Source of the DNA: Montifringilla adamsi
Lineage: Eukaryota; Chordata; Aves; Passeriformes; Passeridae
Assembly: GCA_017590115.1 (NCBI GenBank)
Contig: JAGGNK010003335.1
Span: 2,666,001-2,730,000 of the forward strand
Length of the DNA stretch: 64,000 bases
Reading direction: 5' to 3'
Below are positions 38,361 through 51,876 of this stretch, piece by piece. The notes under the pieces were generated by a model. The model was given only the letters and a program-made list of their open reading frames with translations. It did no database searches and was not told the DNA's origin. Every line of letters starts with the position of its first letter. Position 1 is the stretch's first letter. The position numbers and the translations under genes were made by a program.

Positions 38361-38397
38361 TATCTGGCATTAATGATGCTTTTTCTAATGCCAGATA
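38361..38397. repeat. perfect 12-bp stem hairpin
   Basis: TATCTGGCATTA (38361-38372) and TAATGCCAGATA (38386-38397) are exact reverse complements across a 13-nt loop. Neighbouring DNA (38345-38440) carries many TAAT/ATTA words (TAATTG, ATTAAT, CATTAACATG), as in homeodomain-regulated enhancers. The stem is too short for a typical microRNA precursor, since pairing does not continue outside it. A pair of inverted transcription-factor sites is the simpler reading. Confidence 0.6.
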
Positions 38398-41300
38398 ACT
38401 GACATTTAAACACATTTAAGCATTAACATGCAGGCATTCATGCAGAGACAGGGGATTATTTAAACAGGAAGGAATACTGTTTTAAAGACAAATAAAATAT
38501 TTGCTGTGCCCCTGTAAAGGACAATCTGACTTCATCAAGGTTATACATGTAATATGTTTTCATACTAGGTTTTTATAGCTATAGTATATGTATATTCAAA
38601 AGGTGAATAATTTTCAATTTAACATTGCAAATTTAATCTGCCCATAGCAGAACACCTTTAAAACTCCTGTAGAAAATCTAATACAGTTAATTTTAAATTA
38701 CATTTGTTTAGTTTGCCTTCTTAGCTTGTAGGACATGAGTTAGAAAATACTTGCTCTTTCAAGATACAAGTGCATAAAATTTAAAAAAATGCTGAACCTG
38801 CTTATATTGGCCTTAATGTATTTTCTTAACCCCTGATCAACTTATGCCAATATTGAAAAATCATTCTCAAACTTTCCTTGTAACTAATAATCAATATTTT
38901 CTGTCTGAATGACAAGCTATTTTCCCATACAGTCAGTGCCTGACTGTCTGCTGTGTGGCAATGCATTGCTTGGGGCAACATTAATAAAGACCAAAGGGAT
39001 GTGTGGGGGGCATTTCAAAGGGCTCAGAACAAAAATATTCTTAGCTGGGGCTCCCTGACAAAGGAAATTTGTGACCTTTGCAATTGGTCTCACAAAAATC
39101 ACAGTCACAACAAGAATTTAATTTAATCTCATGCTCTATATGCCCATTTATTGCAGCTGACACCATGGCTCATATCACAGGTGTTACATGCAACAAATGT
39201 AGGAGATAAGATAAAAAAAGATTAATCAATGATATTGGACTTTACTAAAAAAGAAACAAAAACCCAAATAAGGCGAGTCACTGTAGTTTTATTCTGAATT
39301 TACCCTCCTACTTCAAGCAATCAGAAATATTTGTGTAAAAATATATAATGAAGTTGTAATAGTTTCAACATTTTGACTTAATCACAGGGCAAAATTGCTA
39401 AGGGATTAGCACTGGTCTCTGTGAGAGCAACAGAAAAATCCCTAAAATGGAAGCAACAGAATGATCAAGCATAGATGGAATCAACAGGCATTTTCATCTT
39501 TATTTGGTTTAGACGTGGACTTGGCTTTTAGTGCACAATATTTCAAAGAAAAGTCTCTAATGTCTCTGGAATAGTCTGGAGACTCGATTTGCCACAGAGC
39601 TAAAAGAAATACTTCATCAGAGCAAGGCCCTGATTGTCTCAGAGATCTGGCACAGGCTCTGTCTCAGCCAGGGCAGAAAGCCCCAGCGACTTCTATCTCC
39701 CCATAATAATGAGCAGCCAGGCATCAGAGTCACTGCACATTGTTTTCAGCTAATTCCACTGGAAGATAAGCTACTCTTAAGACTCAAAGCATTTTTTCAT
39801 GCTACAATATGAACATTCAATATCTGAAACACTTTTTATTTTGAAACTGTAATACCCAATTGTTACAGCCCTGGGAGTGACTCATTTAAATTTCTTAATT
39901 ATTGCAAGCAACTTTGTCAGTAAAATAACATTTTGAAGAGATTAACTTTTTTTTTGAAAAAAAAAGCTTTTGTGTCAGTGAGCAACTCCTTAAAGGGTTT
40001 CATCTGTTTTGCAATAGTAAAATGCCAGAGTAACTCAATATTCACAGACAAAAATAAAATGTTTAAATAATGTGGTGTTGTGACACTGACTTAAATTCCA
40101 CATTTGGTTTTGAAACTACAATGGCAAGATTTGCACATTCTGTGAAGTATCTACTAGACTTTTTTTTTAACTCACTGCATGCACAAACTGCTCAGGGAAA
40201 AGCAATAAATTTATATTTGAATGTGGTAGTTTCTTTTTTACACTGATAAGCTACAAAACATTATGTTCCTCTAAAGTACTTTAACAACAAATAAAAATGG
40301 GAAATCTAATGCCTTTAATATTACCTCTACTATCATGTTTTCTAAATTTTGTTCAGATATTTGAGAAAGATAAATGTCTCATGGCCAGTACAGAGACAGC
40401 TTTATTTTAATTAACCAAGATATACATTTTCTGTTTTCAGAAAACAGAATTGTGTTTCATCTCTTTCATCATTTCTCTAAGGAAGCCAGGGTTTCTCAAC
40501 ACTGAGGTTTGTTTACCTGCTTTCTTCTCTTTCTAGACATTCACAGAGCTGAGCAGCACCCAGGAGTGCACTCTGCAAGGGCCAGGGGCTGCCAACAGCC
40601 TGCCCAGGGACCTGGCACTTCCGAGGGCTCTGGGCACCCACCCTGCACCCACTGCTGCCTTTCCCAACAAAATCTTCATTTTCTTTCTGGTTGACAGGTC
40701 CTTCTTTCTGGACAGGATGCATAAATGATTTGATACTTTCTAGGAAAGAGCAGAGCTTTGCATGGTGCTCACATGTTTTCAAACACACTTGTGTATTCAC
40801 TGAGCACACATGACTACAAGTATCAAAATTACTCATCTTTTGAAGAGAAAACCAGAAGATTATGACTGTTCTTGAAAAATAAAAATATGTCTGATGGATG
40901 AGAGTGATTTTGTATTCCTGTCACAAAGAACAAAATACCAAAAAAAACCAAACCTTCAGTTTTTGGAAGTTTAAAGTGCTGAGGATAGACTTGACAGACT
41001 GTCATCAATTTGCTCCAGACGTGAAGGAAGAATGCCATAACTATGTCATTATGTTTCTGAAAGCATATCCAAAAAAGTACATTCATGCAACAGAGGAAGA
41101 AACAAGGAAAAACTCATCTATTTTGCCTACCCTCACAGCAGGCTCAAACTGTAACCAACACAGGCACATTTGTTCTAAAATAAAATATCTTTAGATAACT
41201 CTCTGGTATTTCATTACACATATATGAAATACCTGGATTTATGCAAGCTAATATACATATTTCATATAAATACACACATACACAGAAAAATGCATATATG

Positions 41301-43675
41301 TTTAAATACCTGAATAGCAATGAGATCAAGATTTGCTTTAAAAGGTCACTTTTAAAGCACAGAAATGCAAGGTTCTTAACAACATAATTCAATAAATAAG
41401 ATCTAAATCATAGAATGTGAAAAAAATTCAGACCATTGTGTAAGGACATAAATAGCATTCTCCTTCTTGCTTTTGACACATTCAGAGATCCATAACTCTA
41501 CATCAGTAAATTCCAGGCAAATAACCTAACAGATCTGCATCGCAGCTGCAGAAAAAAAATCTATTGGTAAATGTTCACATTTGAACTGGTTACAGCAGTT
41601 TAACAAGTGACATTAAATTTTTATTGGTGTTCATCATTCAATGCCATTCTGGATGACCTGTTTGCTTTTACCAAATCCCTCACTCCTATTGTAATTCTCC
41701 AGCTAATTACATGTTTACCATATGGACTGGTGCTGCACAACCCCTTATTACCCCAACTAGAATATATTGTTAATGGTAATTATATAAAGCCACAGTACTC
41801 AAACTGAGACATTCCATCATCTCACCTGTGCAGTGGAGACTAGAAAAATTCACAGAACAAATGCCCATAAGCAGCAAGTTTGTGGAAAAGAAAACAACAG
41901 ATTCATTCCTTCTCTCTTGGAAAATGAACAGGTCCAAACAGTCACAGAAATAACATTTCAAGCTGCTGCTTGAAATGATGCCACCATGACAGTTGGTCAT
42001 TATGATTAATCTTGTGAGAAATACTGATTATTATTAAATACATGTGCATATCCATGCATTCACACAACAGCAAGAGTGCCCAACAAAACACAGCAGCACC
42101 ATTATAAGAGTTTGCATCAATTCTCATCCGTATTCCACTCTCCCTTTTCTCAGAAATGGCACCACAGTTAGGGGAATGATACTTGAAGCTGTTAGAAAAT
42201 TTCCTGGATCGCTAACTGAGGAATGTCCTCTGGGGAAAAACCATTAAATGCATTATTCATTGCCAAAATACTAAAATCTACCAGTGACTTAAATACGACA
42301 CAGAAGCCCTACTGTGCTTAAAGGCCTGTTTATTACTGTTATTAAGTCCTGAAAATTGCCACTGGACTCAGTGGTCTGGCAACCAGACCACAAGGTTTCA
42401 GTTCAGGCCATGAACATTCTGCAAGGAGAATGGTTGTGCCTAGTGACTAAACTTTTATTCATTGCCACAGAAATACAAGGAGAAAAGGTCAAAGACGCAT
42501 TTCCCTATTAAAGTGACTTCCAAATTTTTCTGGTTTTATGGGTCCTCAGTTAAAAGCAAACCTGTTCAGTTTACTGTGCTATGAATTCCTTTTCAGCTGA
42601 TTGGTATGTTATGAAACAGCTGTGAATGTCTGGACAATTATTTTGTGTGATGATATTCACTAGGCTCTGACACTCCTATTTGGGTAGGATTTATATCTGA
42701 TAGACAAAAATAAAATAAGTCTAGCTTGCAGATGGTTAAGTAACGGAATTTATAAAGCTGACTGAGCAAAATGCCTCTTCAGAGTTTTCACTTTTAAATC
42801 CTGTTACTGCTCATTGGTGAGGATTTGCAAACACTGTGCCTGTCAAGCTTCCTGATCAGTGATAGCTTTGAAACTGAGCTAAAGCAGCATGGAGAAAAGG
42901 CCAAAACTGGATTTAGTCTCATTTCAACGACCATTTTAAACCTGTTCTCGCTCAAAGAAATAAAAGTTATGATATTTTTATGCTTTCAGTTTACTGCATA
43001 TCTTTAGCAATAACCTCTGCCTGAAAAATAAAAATCTCCAAGTGAGTACAGAAGGAAAATGTCCTGATTTTTTTTTCCCTTTTAATTTCTGGGGATTGCT
43101 CTGGGACCACATTTTCACTGACAATCAAGAGTACTGAATCACATATCTAAATTTGGGGAATCATTACATGCATGATTTTCTATAACATAGCCAGTCCTAA
43201 AATTTGCTGGTTTCACAGCAAACTGTTTAGACAGGCATTACCGTTTGATTCACCTTTCTCTTCTCCTCACATTGCCAGAATTACTGAACATGTCCCTCAC
43301 ACAATAATTAATACAAAGTGACTTTACAGAATTAAATCTAGCATCATCAATTCCAAGATAAAATTATGGGAGGATGTGAATGAGCAAATATACATGTTCA
43401 CTTGTGCAATCAGCACATTTTGCAGAAATGATAATTAGGATGAAGAACATTTCCTCAGAGAACACCACCTTATCCTTACATTTGAGAGATAAAGAAAATA
43501 AAGTTTTTCAGTGAAGAGCAGGGTTTTAAGGCTACAGCATTACTTGCATACCTTAATGAAACAAGAGGATTCTTGAGTACAAGAAACATCTTATGATACA
43601 ACCATTGCAGTGAAAGAAATACTATGAAGCTGTTATTTTTCTGTGCAAAATTTTACTTCTATTTCCCCTGTTCTC
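38398..43675. other. non-coding stretch
   Basis: No supported gene. A near-palindrome TTCTGTTTTC-A-GAAAACAGAA is centred near 40440. A GC-richer patch after a strong acceptor-like tract at 40507-40536 is open in two frames but lacks a good donor. The stretch 41210-41300 is rich in ATAT/ACAC words without forming a clean microsatellite. Confidence 0.5.
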
Positions 43676-43779
43676 TCAAAGAAGTGATGGAGACTTATCT
43701 TCAACTATAGGCTCATCCTCCTTCGGGGGTACTGGCGGAAGGGTGAGCATTTTGCTTTTCTTTGAAGTGCAAGCACACA
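43676..43779 (-). other. candidate C-terminal coding exon, minus strand
   Basis: Reading the minus strand, the tract TTGCTTTCATCTCCAG (ending at plus 43780) is a good acceptor. The 104-nt block after it has one frame open from the splice point to TGA at 43678-43676, giving 33 residues after two phase bases. These begin CACTSKKSKMLTL, continue with the proline-rich PPVPPKEDEP and end VEDKSPSLL. Basic, then proline-rich, then acidic-serine composition looks like a disordered protein tail. The frame also runs upstream through the acceptor to an ATG at 43858, so a small 60-codon ORF is the alternative. No nearby AATAAA was seen on the minus strand and no homologue is recognised. Confidence 0.28.
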
Positions 43780-43859
43780 CTGGAGATGAAAGCAACTGCA
43801 TTATTGTCTTTGATGTTTTTGATACTGAATTTCTCGTTTGATTTTTCTTTGTAGACATT

Positions 43860-46800
43860 TGGAAAGTAGATTTACTTCCTCAATCAACCTTACCCTAAAT
43901 CCTCAATAGGTACTTATCCCCTTAAATATCTGAAATTGATACCACTATATTTAAAAGTTGGAATTTGGAATACTTTAATAAATGCAATAAATTCTTAAAA
44001 ACGCCACAACTTCTTTATTTGTACTGAGTCCTTAATCTCACTATGTGCTATATAAAGAGAAGAAGCAAAGGAAATGCTTATAATTTACATGAGACACCAC
44101 AAAGACAACGTGCTTGAAATAAAAAGGCCTTATGCAGAGCAACCCTTCATGCACTGCCCTTAATATTACCAATAGTGTGCTCATTAGACAAAATTTTTTA
44201 AAAAGCCAAAAAAAATCCCCAAAAAAACCAAAACCAAACCAACCAAACCAAACTGAAAGTCAAAAAGCAAACCCCAAAAGCTGTTCTTCCCAGCAGTCAA
44301 GACTTAAAAGCTAAATTCTTCAAAAGTATATCTAAGCCTCCAAGTGGATTGCTCAGATGAATAAGGACTATGTGAATGGTGGGTTCTCCAGAACCACATG
44401 ACAGGAATAGCATGAAACAAAGGGCAGCTGTAGGGACAGCAGATGGGATGAGGATTCATGTGATATGATCAGTTACAGAGAAGTAGCCTGTCTTGCATGT
44501 TTATCTGGTTATCTCTTTTAAAAATCAAAATGTTACACTTTGGGAGCCAGGTATAAAAAGCCACAGGAGGTGTTGGTGATATAACAGTCAAGCATACTAG
44601 TTTAGCTTTTTTTCCCATAAGTATATTCTATTTTACATACATTTGGAAAGGTAACTGAATTTGAAAACAGAGTAGTTATTATTTCTTTCAAAAGGTATTT
44701 AATTTTCATTTTGCATGTGATTGTATCACAATAGAAGTGGCTGAAATGTTCCATATGATTTATGTCCTAGTTCAATTTAATATTGGGCAGATACATTCTT
44801 CCAGACAAAAAATGTACATCCACCTGTAATCACACCTGGCTGAGATAGGCCTGCCAAGACAGCTGGCATCATCTCTTTTGCTCCTCCTTCAGAACAGAGT
44901 ATACTCAGTAAGCAGGAGAACAGTTAAACTCCAGTCTGCTTTACCTTACTGACTAAAATCTGAAGATTTAAAGAGCAGTGGGAAAAAGACAAAAAAATAT
45001 TAAAACAAGTTGAAAATACAAACACAGCCATAGCAAGAGCTGGTAAGCAGATTTTTTGTTATGAAATACCCTACAGAATTGTTTAGTTACTTCTAAGTAG
45101 CAAAGCCTGGGCTGCATGACTTTTACAAGCTCTTAGGATAATTGAGAAGCAACATGACAGTGAGGATATTTTCATCTTTTAGGATAGGGTGCCTTCAAAT
45201 CAGAGATGTCTCAAGTCAGACTCTGCCTCTCTGGTATAAGGCAGGGGCACTTGGCTAGGTGAAGAAACTGATACTTTAGAATTAAAAACATTACACAGGG
45301 AACTGGCAAATCCCCTGTTATTTTGTTGAAAATACTCATCCTTCCTTTCCAAACTGCATGGGTTATCTTGAGGAGCTTTTCAACCTAACAGCTAGGTTAG
45401 CTCCTTACAAAGAAAGTTAATTGTATCTGACAGTATTTACAGGCAGCTCCTACATCTACATGTATTGTGCTTAGTTTGGTTATGGCACATAAAGATGACA
45501 GAATTTCTTGTCTCTTTGCACGCCTTGTTCCTCTCAAGTAGGTAATTCAAGATGGCTTAACACCAAAATCTCAATAATAAAATCTGCCTACAGAAATTCT
45601 GTACCACTGGCTCCATAAATTTCAGTCAGCAGTGGCCTCAGTCTGGCTGCATCAGACACATTTGAAGTTCACCATCAATAAGAATGACAGACATCATCAC
45701 CCCAAAAACTTCTATCACCTCTGACAGCTGCCTTGCCCCAAACCCAAACTCCCTTCCCTGGCAGGGCAGCAGAGAATGAACAGCCTCCACCAGGGAGCTG
45801 CAGCTTCCTTCCACAGCAGCACAGCCTTTCTCAATCAGAACACAGACACAGCACAGCTGGACAATCTCTGCAAATAATTTTTGACATAATGGAGAAATTG
45901 CTGGTAATCCCAGAGTACCTGCACACTGGAAACTCTGGTCCCTTACACAGTGCAGGAATCCTGTGCAGAGTGCATGAGGAGCTAGCAGCAATTTCTCTGC
46001 CCCGAATAGCAGCAGTGAATTAATAGTTTGTCATCCTGGACCAAATGGAGATAAAGTAGAAGCTAGTTCTTAAACACAACTAGATAGATGCGTAGAGAGG
46101 AAAATACTGCCAATGGAATTGAGACAAGACAAGCAGTCTAGTACAATTTATCGAGTGGCTCCCAGTAAGAATGCAATTACTGAATGTGCTTGGCTGTAGC
46201 ACCAGGAGCAGGATGCAAATGCAAAGCACATCTGCTGCTCCACCCATGAACACTCCCCCATGTACAGCAGGACATTCAGCATTGTCACTCGAGGTGCTGT
46301 GCTCTGCAGCTGAGCAGGGAGATGGCACAAAGCCGTCTCTGACAAGTTTTATGTTCTCAGGTATCATAGGTTTGGATCAGCAAGAAGGAAGGTCAAAGTG
46401 CAGCTGTTACCACATACAGCTTTCCTACCTCTTCTGACATGTAAACCAATTATCCAGCCTGCCCTACATTTCTAACTCCATTTAGCAGCAAGAACTAAGA
46501 GAAATGTTAGTTTCATGTGATATGTCGAAATCATCTTCCCTGCATCAATCCATAGGACAAAAATATACTAAATCTTATTGCCGTAACTCACTACCTTTCC
46601 AGGGTCAAATGTAAAATGTGTGGCTTTACTGAGGAGCTGTCTACTGAATGTTATCACACAAAACATGTATAAAAGATTCCTAGAAAAAGCAATATAAGAT
46701 ATGTGGTTTACAGGACAAATTATTTTTCTACTTATTTATAGAAAATAAGTGCAGTTTGCTTCTTTATATTTTTATTCTTAAAAGCCGCAGCACTTCAGAT

Positions 46801-48310
46801 TGCAGCTGTACATACATATCCCTAAGACAACAGATATGTAATTACTGGCTCTTCCAAAAAGCAAAATGGGATAAATTAAGACATCCTTTTCTGGAGACAA
46901 AACTTCCTCCTTTACCTTGAATCTGCCCATATAAATATTTACCTGCCATTTCTGGACGTATTTCTAAACCACCGTGTTGCAAACACACAGCCATATGAAT
47001 ATTTTTCCACCTTTTCCTGCATATACAAATTATAAGGATGGTTCCTTCCATTTCTCATTACACATTCAGTAACCAAAGAACTTTATTAATTTTCAATACT
47101 TCACCCTGAATTCTACTCTAAACTGGGTAAACCTTTGAACCCTGTAATTAATATTACTCATATTTGCTAAGAAATTATTTGATCTCTGACTGCAAGTCAC
47201 AACAATGTTAGTTAATTCTCTGAGTTTATGTAAAGTCTGCTCCTTTTAAAATAAGAGGGCATAAGATAAAACTTTAAAATCCTACAGAACATAGGCATTT
47301 CCTACCTGGGGGGAAAAAAAAATCACATCTTGAACTTGGGTATTTTCAATGGTGATGACAGAGGATGTAGTTGACATCGGGTCTGTAAACTAAATTTAGC
47401 ACATTTCTTGTCTCTAATAATTTGTACTCTTGTTGGTGTCAGGACAAGACAACACAACACAAGCACCACTGGCAAAGCTGGAGCACAGGAAGGAAACGCT
47501 CTATTTCCAGCGTCAGGAGGGGCTGAAGATGTTGTAGCAAACATTCTTTGCTATCTCCCTCCTGCCAATCATTAGAGCTGCTATCCAGCAGAACCAAAGA
47601 TGGGAGTGCAGCACCTCTTCATCAGCCAAACAAGAGACTTCAGCTTCAAGTGGTGAGGAAGCTGCTCCAGCCCCTGGGCTGGCACCGCACTGCGAGGGGC
47701 TGGAGAGCACCTCCATCAGTGCAGCCCTCAGATGGATTATGGGAGAGTTTGTATTATGCTGGTGGGAATTAATATATTGGACAGATGCAGGAGAAAATGT
47801 TATGTTTGCAAACAATGGTTTCCATTCTTTTCTTAAAGAATGAGCAGGCAACTCCCTCTTTCTAAATTAAACATGCACCACAATGGCAAGACACCCAGTG
47901 CCCACGCTGATTTAAAATGGCAACCCACAATGTTTAAAAACAGACTTAAAAACCTGAAACAAACCCACAAGGTATAGCAGTACTGTGCAAAAATCACATC
48001 ACACTAATTTTTAGTCTATATTAGAAATGCTATGCTTTAAAAGCTGAGCAGCAATTAATTAAGAAAACTGCAACCTAAACCTCCAAGACATATGGACCAC
48101 TCCAGTATTCAGCTCAGCCTCCCAACGAGGACTGATTACAAACTCATTTCTGTTACCATTTTCTGACAGCTACTGAAGGAAATAGAACTGCATGGCAATT
48201 TTTTTCCTAAGATATGAAATAGTAAACAAAGTATGTTACACGACATAGTAAATTAATGTTATTAGTGGAGGCAATCTGCCAAAATCTGGCAGAAATAGCT
48301 GACAAAGTAG
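43860..48310. other. non-coding stretch
   Basis: No supported gene. It contains the A/C-only low-complexity tract at 44205-44262. GC-richer patches at 45640-46020, 46170-46350 and 47545-47740 have open frames on both strands with no recognisable domain. Confidence 0.5.
44205..44262. repeat. A/C-rich low-complexity tract
   Basis: Almost every base is A or C, with runs of AAAAAAAA and repeated AACC/AAACC words (ACCAAACCAACCAAACCAAA). The strand asymmetry is marked: essentially no G or T for most of the tract. Confidence 0.75.
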
Positions 48311-48375
48311 ATCACAGAACAGTTGGGTTGCAAGGGACCTCTGAAGATCATCTGGAGTCCAAGTGACCTGCTAAA
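48311..48375 (-). mobile_element. CR1 LINE 3' scrap
   Basis: The run GATCACAGAACAGTTGGGTT, followed by GCAAGGGACCTCTGAAGATC and ATCTGGAGTCCAA, is the reverse complement of the extreme CR1 3' end. Only about 65 bp remain before similarity stops. Confidence 0.85.
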
Positions 48376-51300
48376 TACACATGTAAAAACACAACTGAAT
48401 AAACTGTGATAGTAAAAAAATTAAAAAGACAACCAAAGGAGAATAAAAGAACTTCCTTTTTTTTTTTTTTTTGTAATTTATACAAGAAAATATTTTTAAT
48501 GTAGGAACAATTAGTTAATGCCCGGGAGAGCAGTGTATGCATAGTATCTGACAAATGGATTAATGGTATTCCCCTAGCTGACAAAAAACTACTTTCTCTG
48601 TGCCTGACTATTCCCCCTGCCTTTCCCTCGTCCCTATTTAATCCTGATAGAGCATGTCAAGTTCTTGATTCTTTCTGGACTAATTAAAACTCTTGGTTTG
48701 GTGCAGACCTGAAAATAACAGTCTGGCTCAGACCTTCTTCCTAATTAAAATCTGTGTTTAGAAAAAAAAGTATTTTTCCGTACTTTTGTTTTTATATTCA
48801 GGTCAAATTGCTTTGCTATGCAGCTTGTAGAGATTTAAATTTCTTTATGAATTTTCTATTATTTTTGTAAAAAAGAAAAATGTGTAAAAAAAGTAAGAGA
48901 ATTTCACATTTCATTTTTTTCTTCCCCAAGGTTGTTCAACTTTGAGACAATACAAGAGCTGCCTTAGTTTCTTTGAAAAATTATGACTTGAATATAAGAG
49001 AACTCAACTGCTCTTAGTTTGAAAACAAAGATTCCTAATTGAAAAGAAGCTGAATAGACATTATTGATTAGTATTTATTTCATTAGTTTAGGTTTTGTTT
49101 TTTTTTTTCCTTTGACAAAACATAAATGTGTTTTCCACAATAAGGATATCAGAGAGCATGAAAAAGCTTCTAAAAGTTTCTTGAAGCAACAAGCCAATCT
49201 GATGTGGAGTTATTTAAGCCATTTTACTAAGAGAAAAAAAAAACCACAATAAACAAAAGAATTTTTACAGAGCTGCCTGTCTGCGGATTTCTTAAGCTCC
49301 TTCAGTTTTCTGTTAAAACCTTTAGCAAAAAAAATTGTTTCTGATTATGGAGGTCCTGGTTTTTCCAGCTTACCCCAGAGAAGTCTCTTTTTGTCTTTTA
49401 AAAGCACTGGAGACTGCAAGCAGCAGCAGCCATGGCTTGTGGCAGGAGCCTGAAAGGCTCCAAGGCAGAGGAAGGACCTCAAAGAGTTTGAGTGGTAGAG
49501 GAGCAAAAGGGGAGAGCTGCAGCTGGGGGAGAGGTAGGAGAGCCAGCACCACAAATCCCACAAGAACACAGGAGAAAGAGTCTCTGTTTCCACGCCTGGA
49601 TAACAGGGCTGGATCATTCTGCCTGCTCCTTGCTCTTTGCCAAAGAAAGCACCCAGCAGCCACTAAAGAGCCCCTGAACCACACAGGGCACCAGCACCAC
49701 TGGGACACACACCTTCATTCCACCTTTAGGAATGCTGTTGGTGCCTCCAGCTGCCATTTAGCATTTCCATGATCCCCTTTCCTGCAGGAACTCCCCAGTA
49801 ACTCAGCCATTCCCTCAGAACAAACTCCTCACCTCCAGGCACAGCTGTCTCTGGCGGGTCTGTAAACCCTGGCCAGCCCCATGCCAGGCCACAGGGACAC
49901 CGAGCTGTCACTTTGAGGCAGGGTACTCACCCTGCCATTTACCATTTCACTGCTTACAGCAGTTACTCTCCAGCACATTACTGACTGCACTCCAAACATT
50001 TCCATGGGATTAGAGATATCTGTGGAATGATGTCGACATGTAAAGGAGCAGAAGAAATCTGTCCTCTTCAAACAGACACCACTCGTGCTTAACATCAAAC
50101 AATAAATAGAAAGCTGAACCCTCTAAGCAGGTAATGAGTAACTCATACTGGCCTTTAGCAAGCTGGCATTAAACACTGTCATTATAATTGGAATTGAATA
50201 GAAGCAATTAATAGAATTGATTTGTTTCTGTGTTCTTTTTTTAGAGATATGAAAATTAGAAGTTAACACAATTGTTCATTATGAACAAATCACAAACTAT
50301 CATGCATTATATATTACAACTACTCTGAAATAAACCAAACAACTTAACATTAAAAAACACCTCTACAATGAAGTATTTCTTTTTAATCCATTAAACCAGG
50401 CTATTTCCTTTTCCTATTTTATTCCATCCATTCCTTTGTATGCCTTAGCAATATTTACACTTGCATTCTGCAGAAACTTCTTCTCTAGCATATCTAAACA
50501 GATTTAATTTCTTCAGCTGCTGGACAGTTATAAGATCCTTTTTCACCACACTAAACAAACAATCTCTTTCCCCACTAAGTCCTGGATAATTGCCAGCAGA
50601 GGTGTTAACAGATGAGCAGCCCTGCAAGTGGCTTTTCCAGTGGGACAGACACTTGCCTTGCCACTCCAAATCAGAGTAACACTCCTTTGCATTTGCCAGA
50701 GAACTGCTCATCTCTGTGCTCCATAACCTCTTAATCTGTAACACACAGGTTATTTTAAGCAGTTTAAAAAGAGATCACTTGCACTAAACCAGATCTTTGT
50801 ACTCAAATAGATTAGGGAGAGCAAACATAAAAAGCTCTGCTGTCAACTGTCAGGGATTGATAACATGTGCCATGTGGGAAAGGTTATTTCAGCCTATCCT
50901 GGTAAAGGAGTCCTGTCCACAGTGTGAAGTGCTCAGAATGGAACACAGTTCTCTGAGGAAATTTTTCATTTTTCTCAAAGAATGATGGATGTGTACAAAG
51001 GTACTTGAAAAGTTAACACAAGCAGCCCTAACTGCACCTGGTAGATGACTATGAGGAGTTAGCTAATATGAGGTTTTTGTTCCTTTTTAAAATTCCTTTT
51101 CTTGGCAAAAGATTTCTTAAACAGCTGTTTTTTAGCATTTTAAAACCAATAATTTTTATATATTTGTTTTAAAATGAATATAGTTTTAGATGAACAAAAT
51201 ATTTCTTAAAAAATAATTTCTGGTTCAATCATTACTCAAGTGTTTTCTGCCTTTCTAGACTCCCTATCCCTGCCTGTGCTGCAGAGTGACAGTGTGGGAA

Positions 51301-51798
51301 CCAGCTTAATCTCAGCTCCATGAAGGGGAAGCAAAGCAGAGTTGGAAATAAATGAAATTTCTAGCTGTGCAAGAGGTGGGTTGGCCTACTCATGCTTATC
51401 ATACAAAATTTTGCTTGGACAAAAAGACAGACAGTAAAGAGAAAAGTAGAGTGAGATTAAAAAAAAAAAAAAGTCCATTAAGAGGAATGTGCTGAGATCC
51501 TGGGCGTGGAGCCAAACCCAAAACATCCTGCAGCATGGAGCCCAGCTCACCTAGGAACAGTGAGAAAGGGAATAATCTCCACAAATGCAGTGACTGGCAA
51601 AAGATCAAACTCCTCTGTGAGGAAACTCTGCCTTCAAGGTACAGAACTGCAATGGGGTAAGAAACCAAAACTACAGGCCATCTGAAATATAGGAGCTCTT
51701 CCCAAGAATAATGACAGGATCATTTTCCATGCATCTCACAGGAGCTCAGCTTGCACTGAATGAGCTGTCATAGCCAAACATCATCATTTCTGTTGCAG
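48376..51798. other. non-coding stretch
   Basis: No supported gene. A T16 run lies at 48457-48472. The GC-richer segment at 49400-49910 contains the window's longest open frame (49335-49772, 145 codons), but it is open on both strands, lacks domains and looks fortuitous. Confidence 0.5.
48457..48472. repeat. poly(T) tract, 16 nt
   Basis: Uninterrupted T16 lies about 80 bp beyond the CR1 scrap. The two are probably unrelated. Confidence 0.9.
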
Positions 51799-51876
51799 TT
51801 TCACGTCTAAAAACGGTGTTTGTACGACCTTAGTGGAAGATCTGAGCCTTCACAAACGACAGAGGAAAAAGGACAG
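51799..51876 (+). other. candidate exon, 78 nt
   Basis: The acceptor CATCATTTCTGTTGCAG ends at 51798 and the donor is ACAG before GTGAGA at 51877. The 78-nt block has a single open frame (one base, 25 codons, two bases) that starts FTSKNGVCTTLVEDL and ends in a basic run HKRQRKKD. The other frames hit stops. It contains four CpGs, unusual for this window. The frame stops two codons past the donor, as expected if splicing is needed. No protein is recognised and a decoy is possible. Confidence 0.25.

Noticed and set aside
38361..38397. MicroRNA precursor interpretation of the 12-bp hairpin
   Set aside because: Pairing stops abruptly outside the 12-bp stem, which is about half the length needed for a Drosha/Dicer substrate.
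40537..40730. GC-rich block after the strong acceptor CTTTCTTCTCTTTCTAG, open in two plus frames and on the minus strand
   Set aside because: There is no good donor and no poly(A) signal close by, and being open in several frames argues against coding constraint.
42991..43041. Plus-strand block between TTTATGCTTTCAG and GTGAGTAC with one open frame
   Set aside because: AT-rich with a 17-codon open frame only, no recognisable protein, and the same decoy problem.
49335..49772. Longest open frame in the window (145 codons, plus strand)
   Set aside because: It lies in a GC-richer patch, is matched by long open frames on the other strand over the same bases, has Ser/Arg-rich low-information composition, and contains no domain I recognise. 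No supporting splice or promoter signal was identified.
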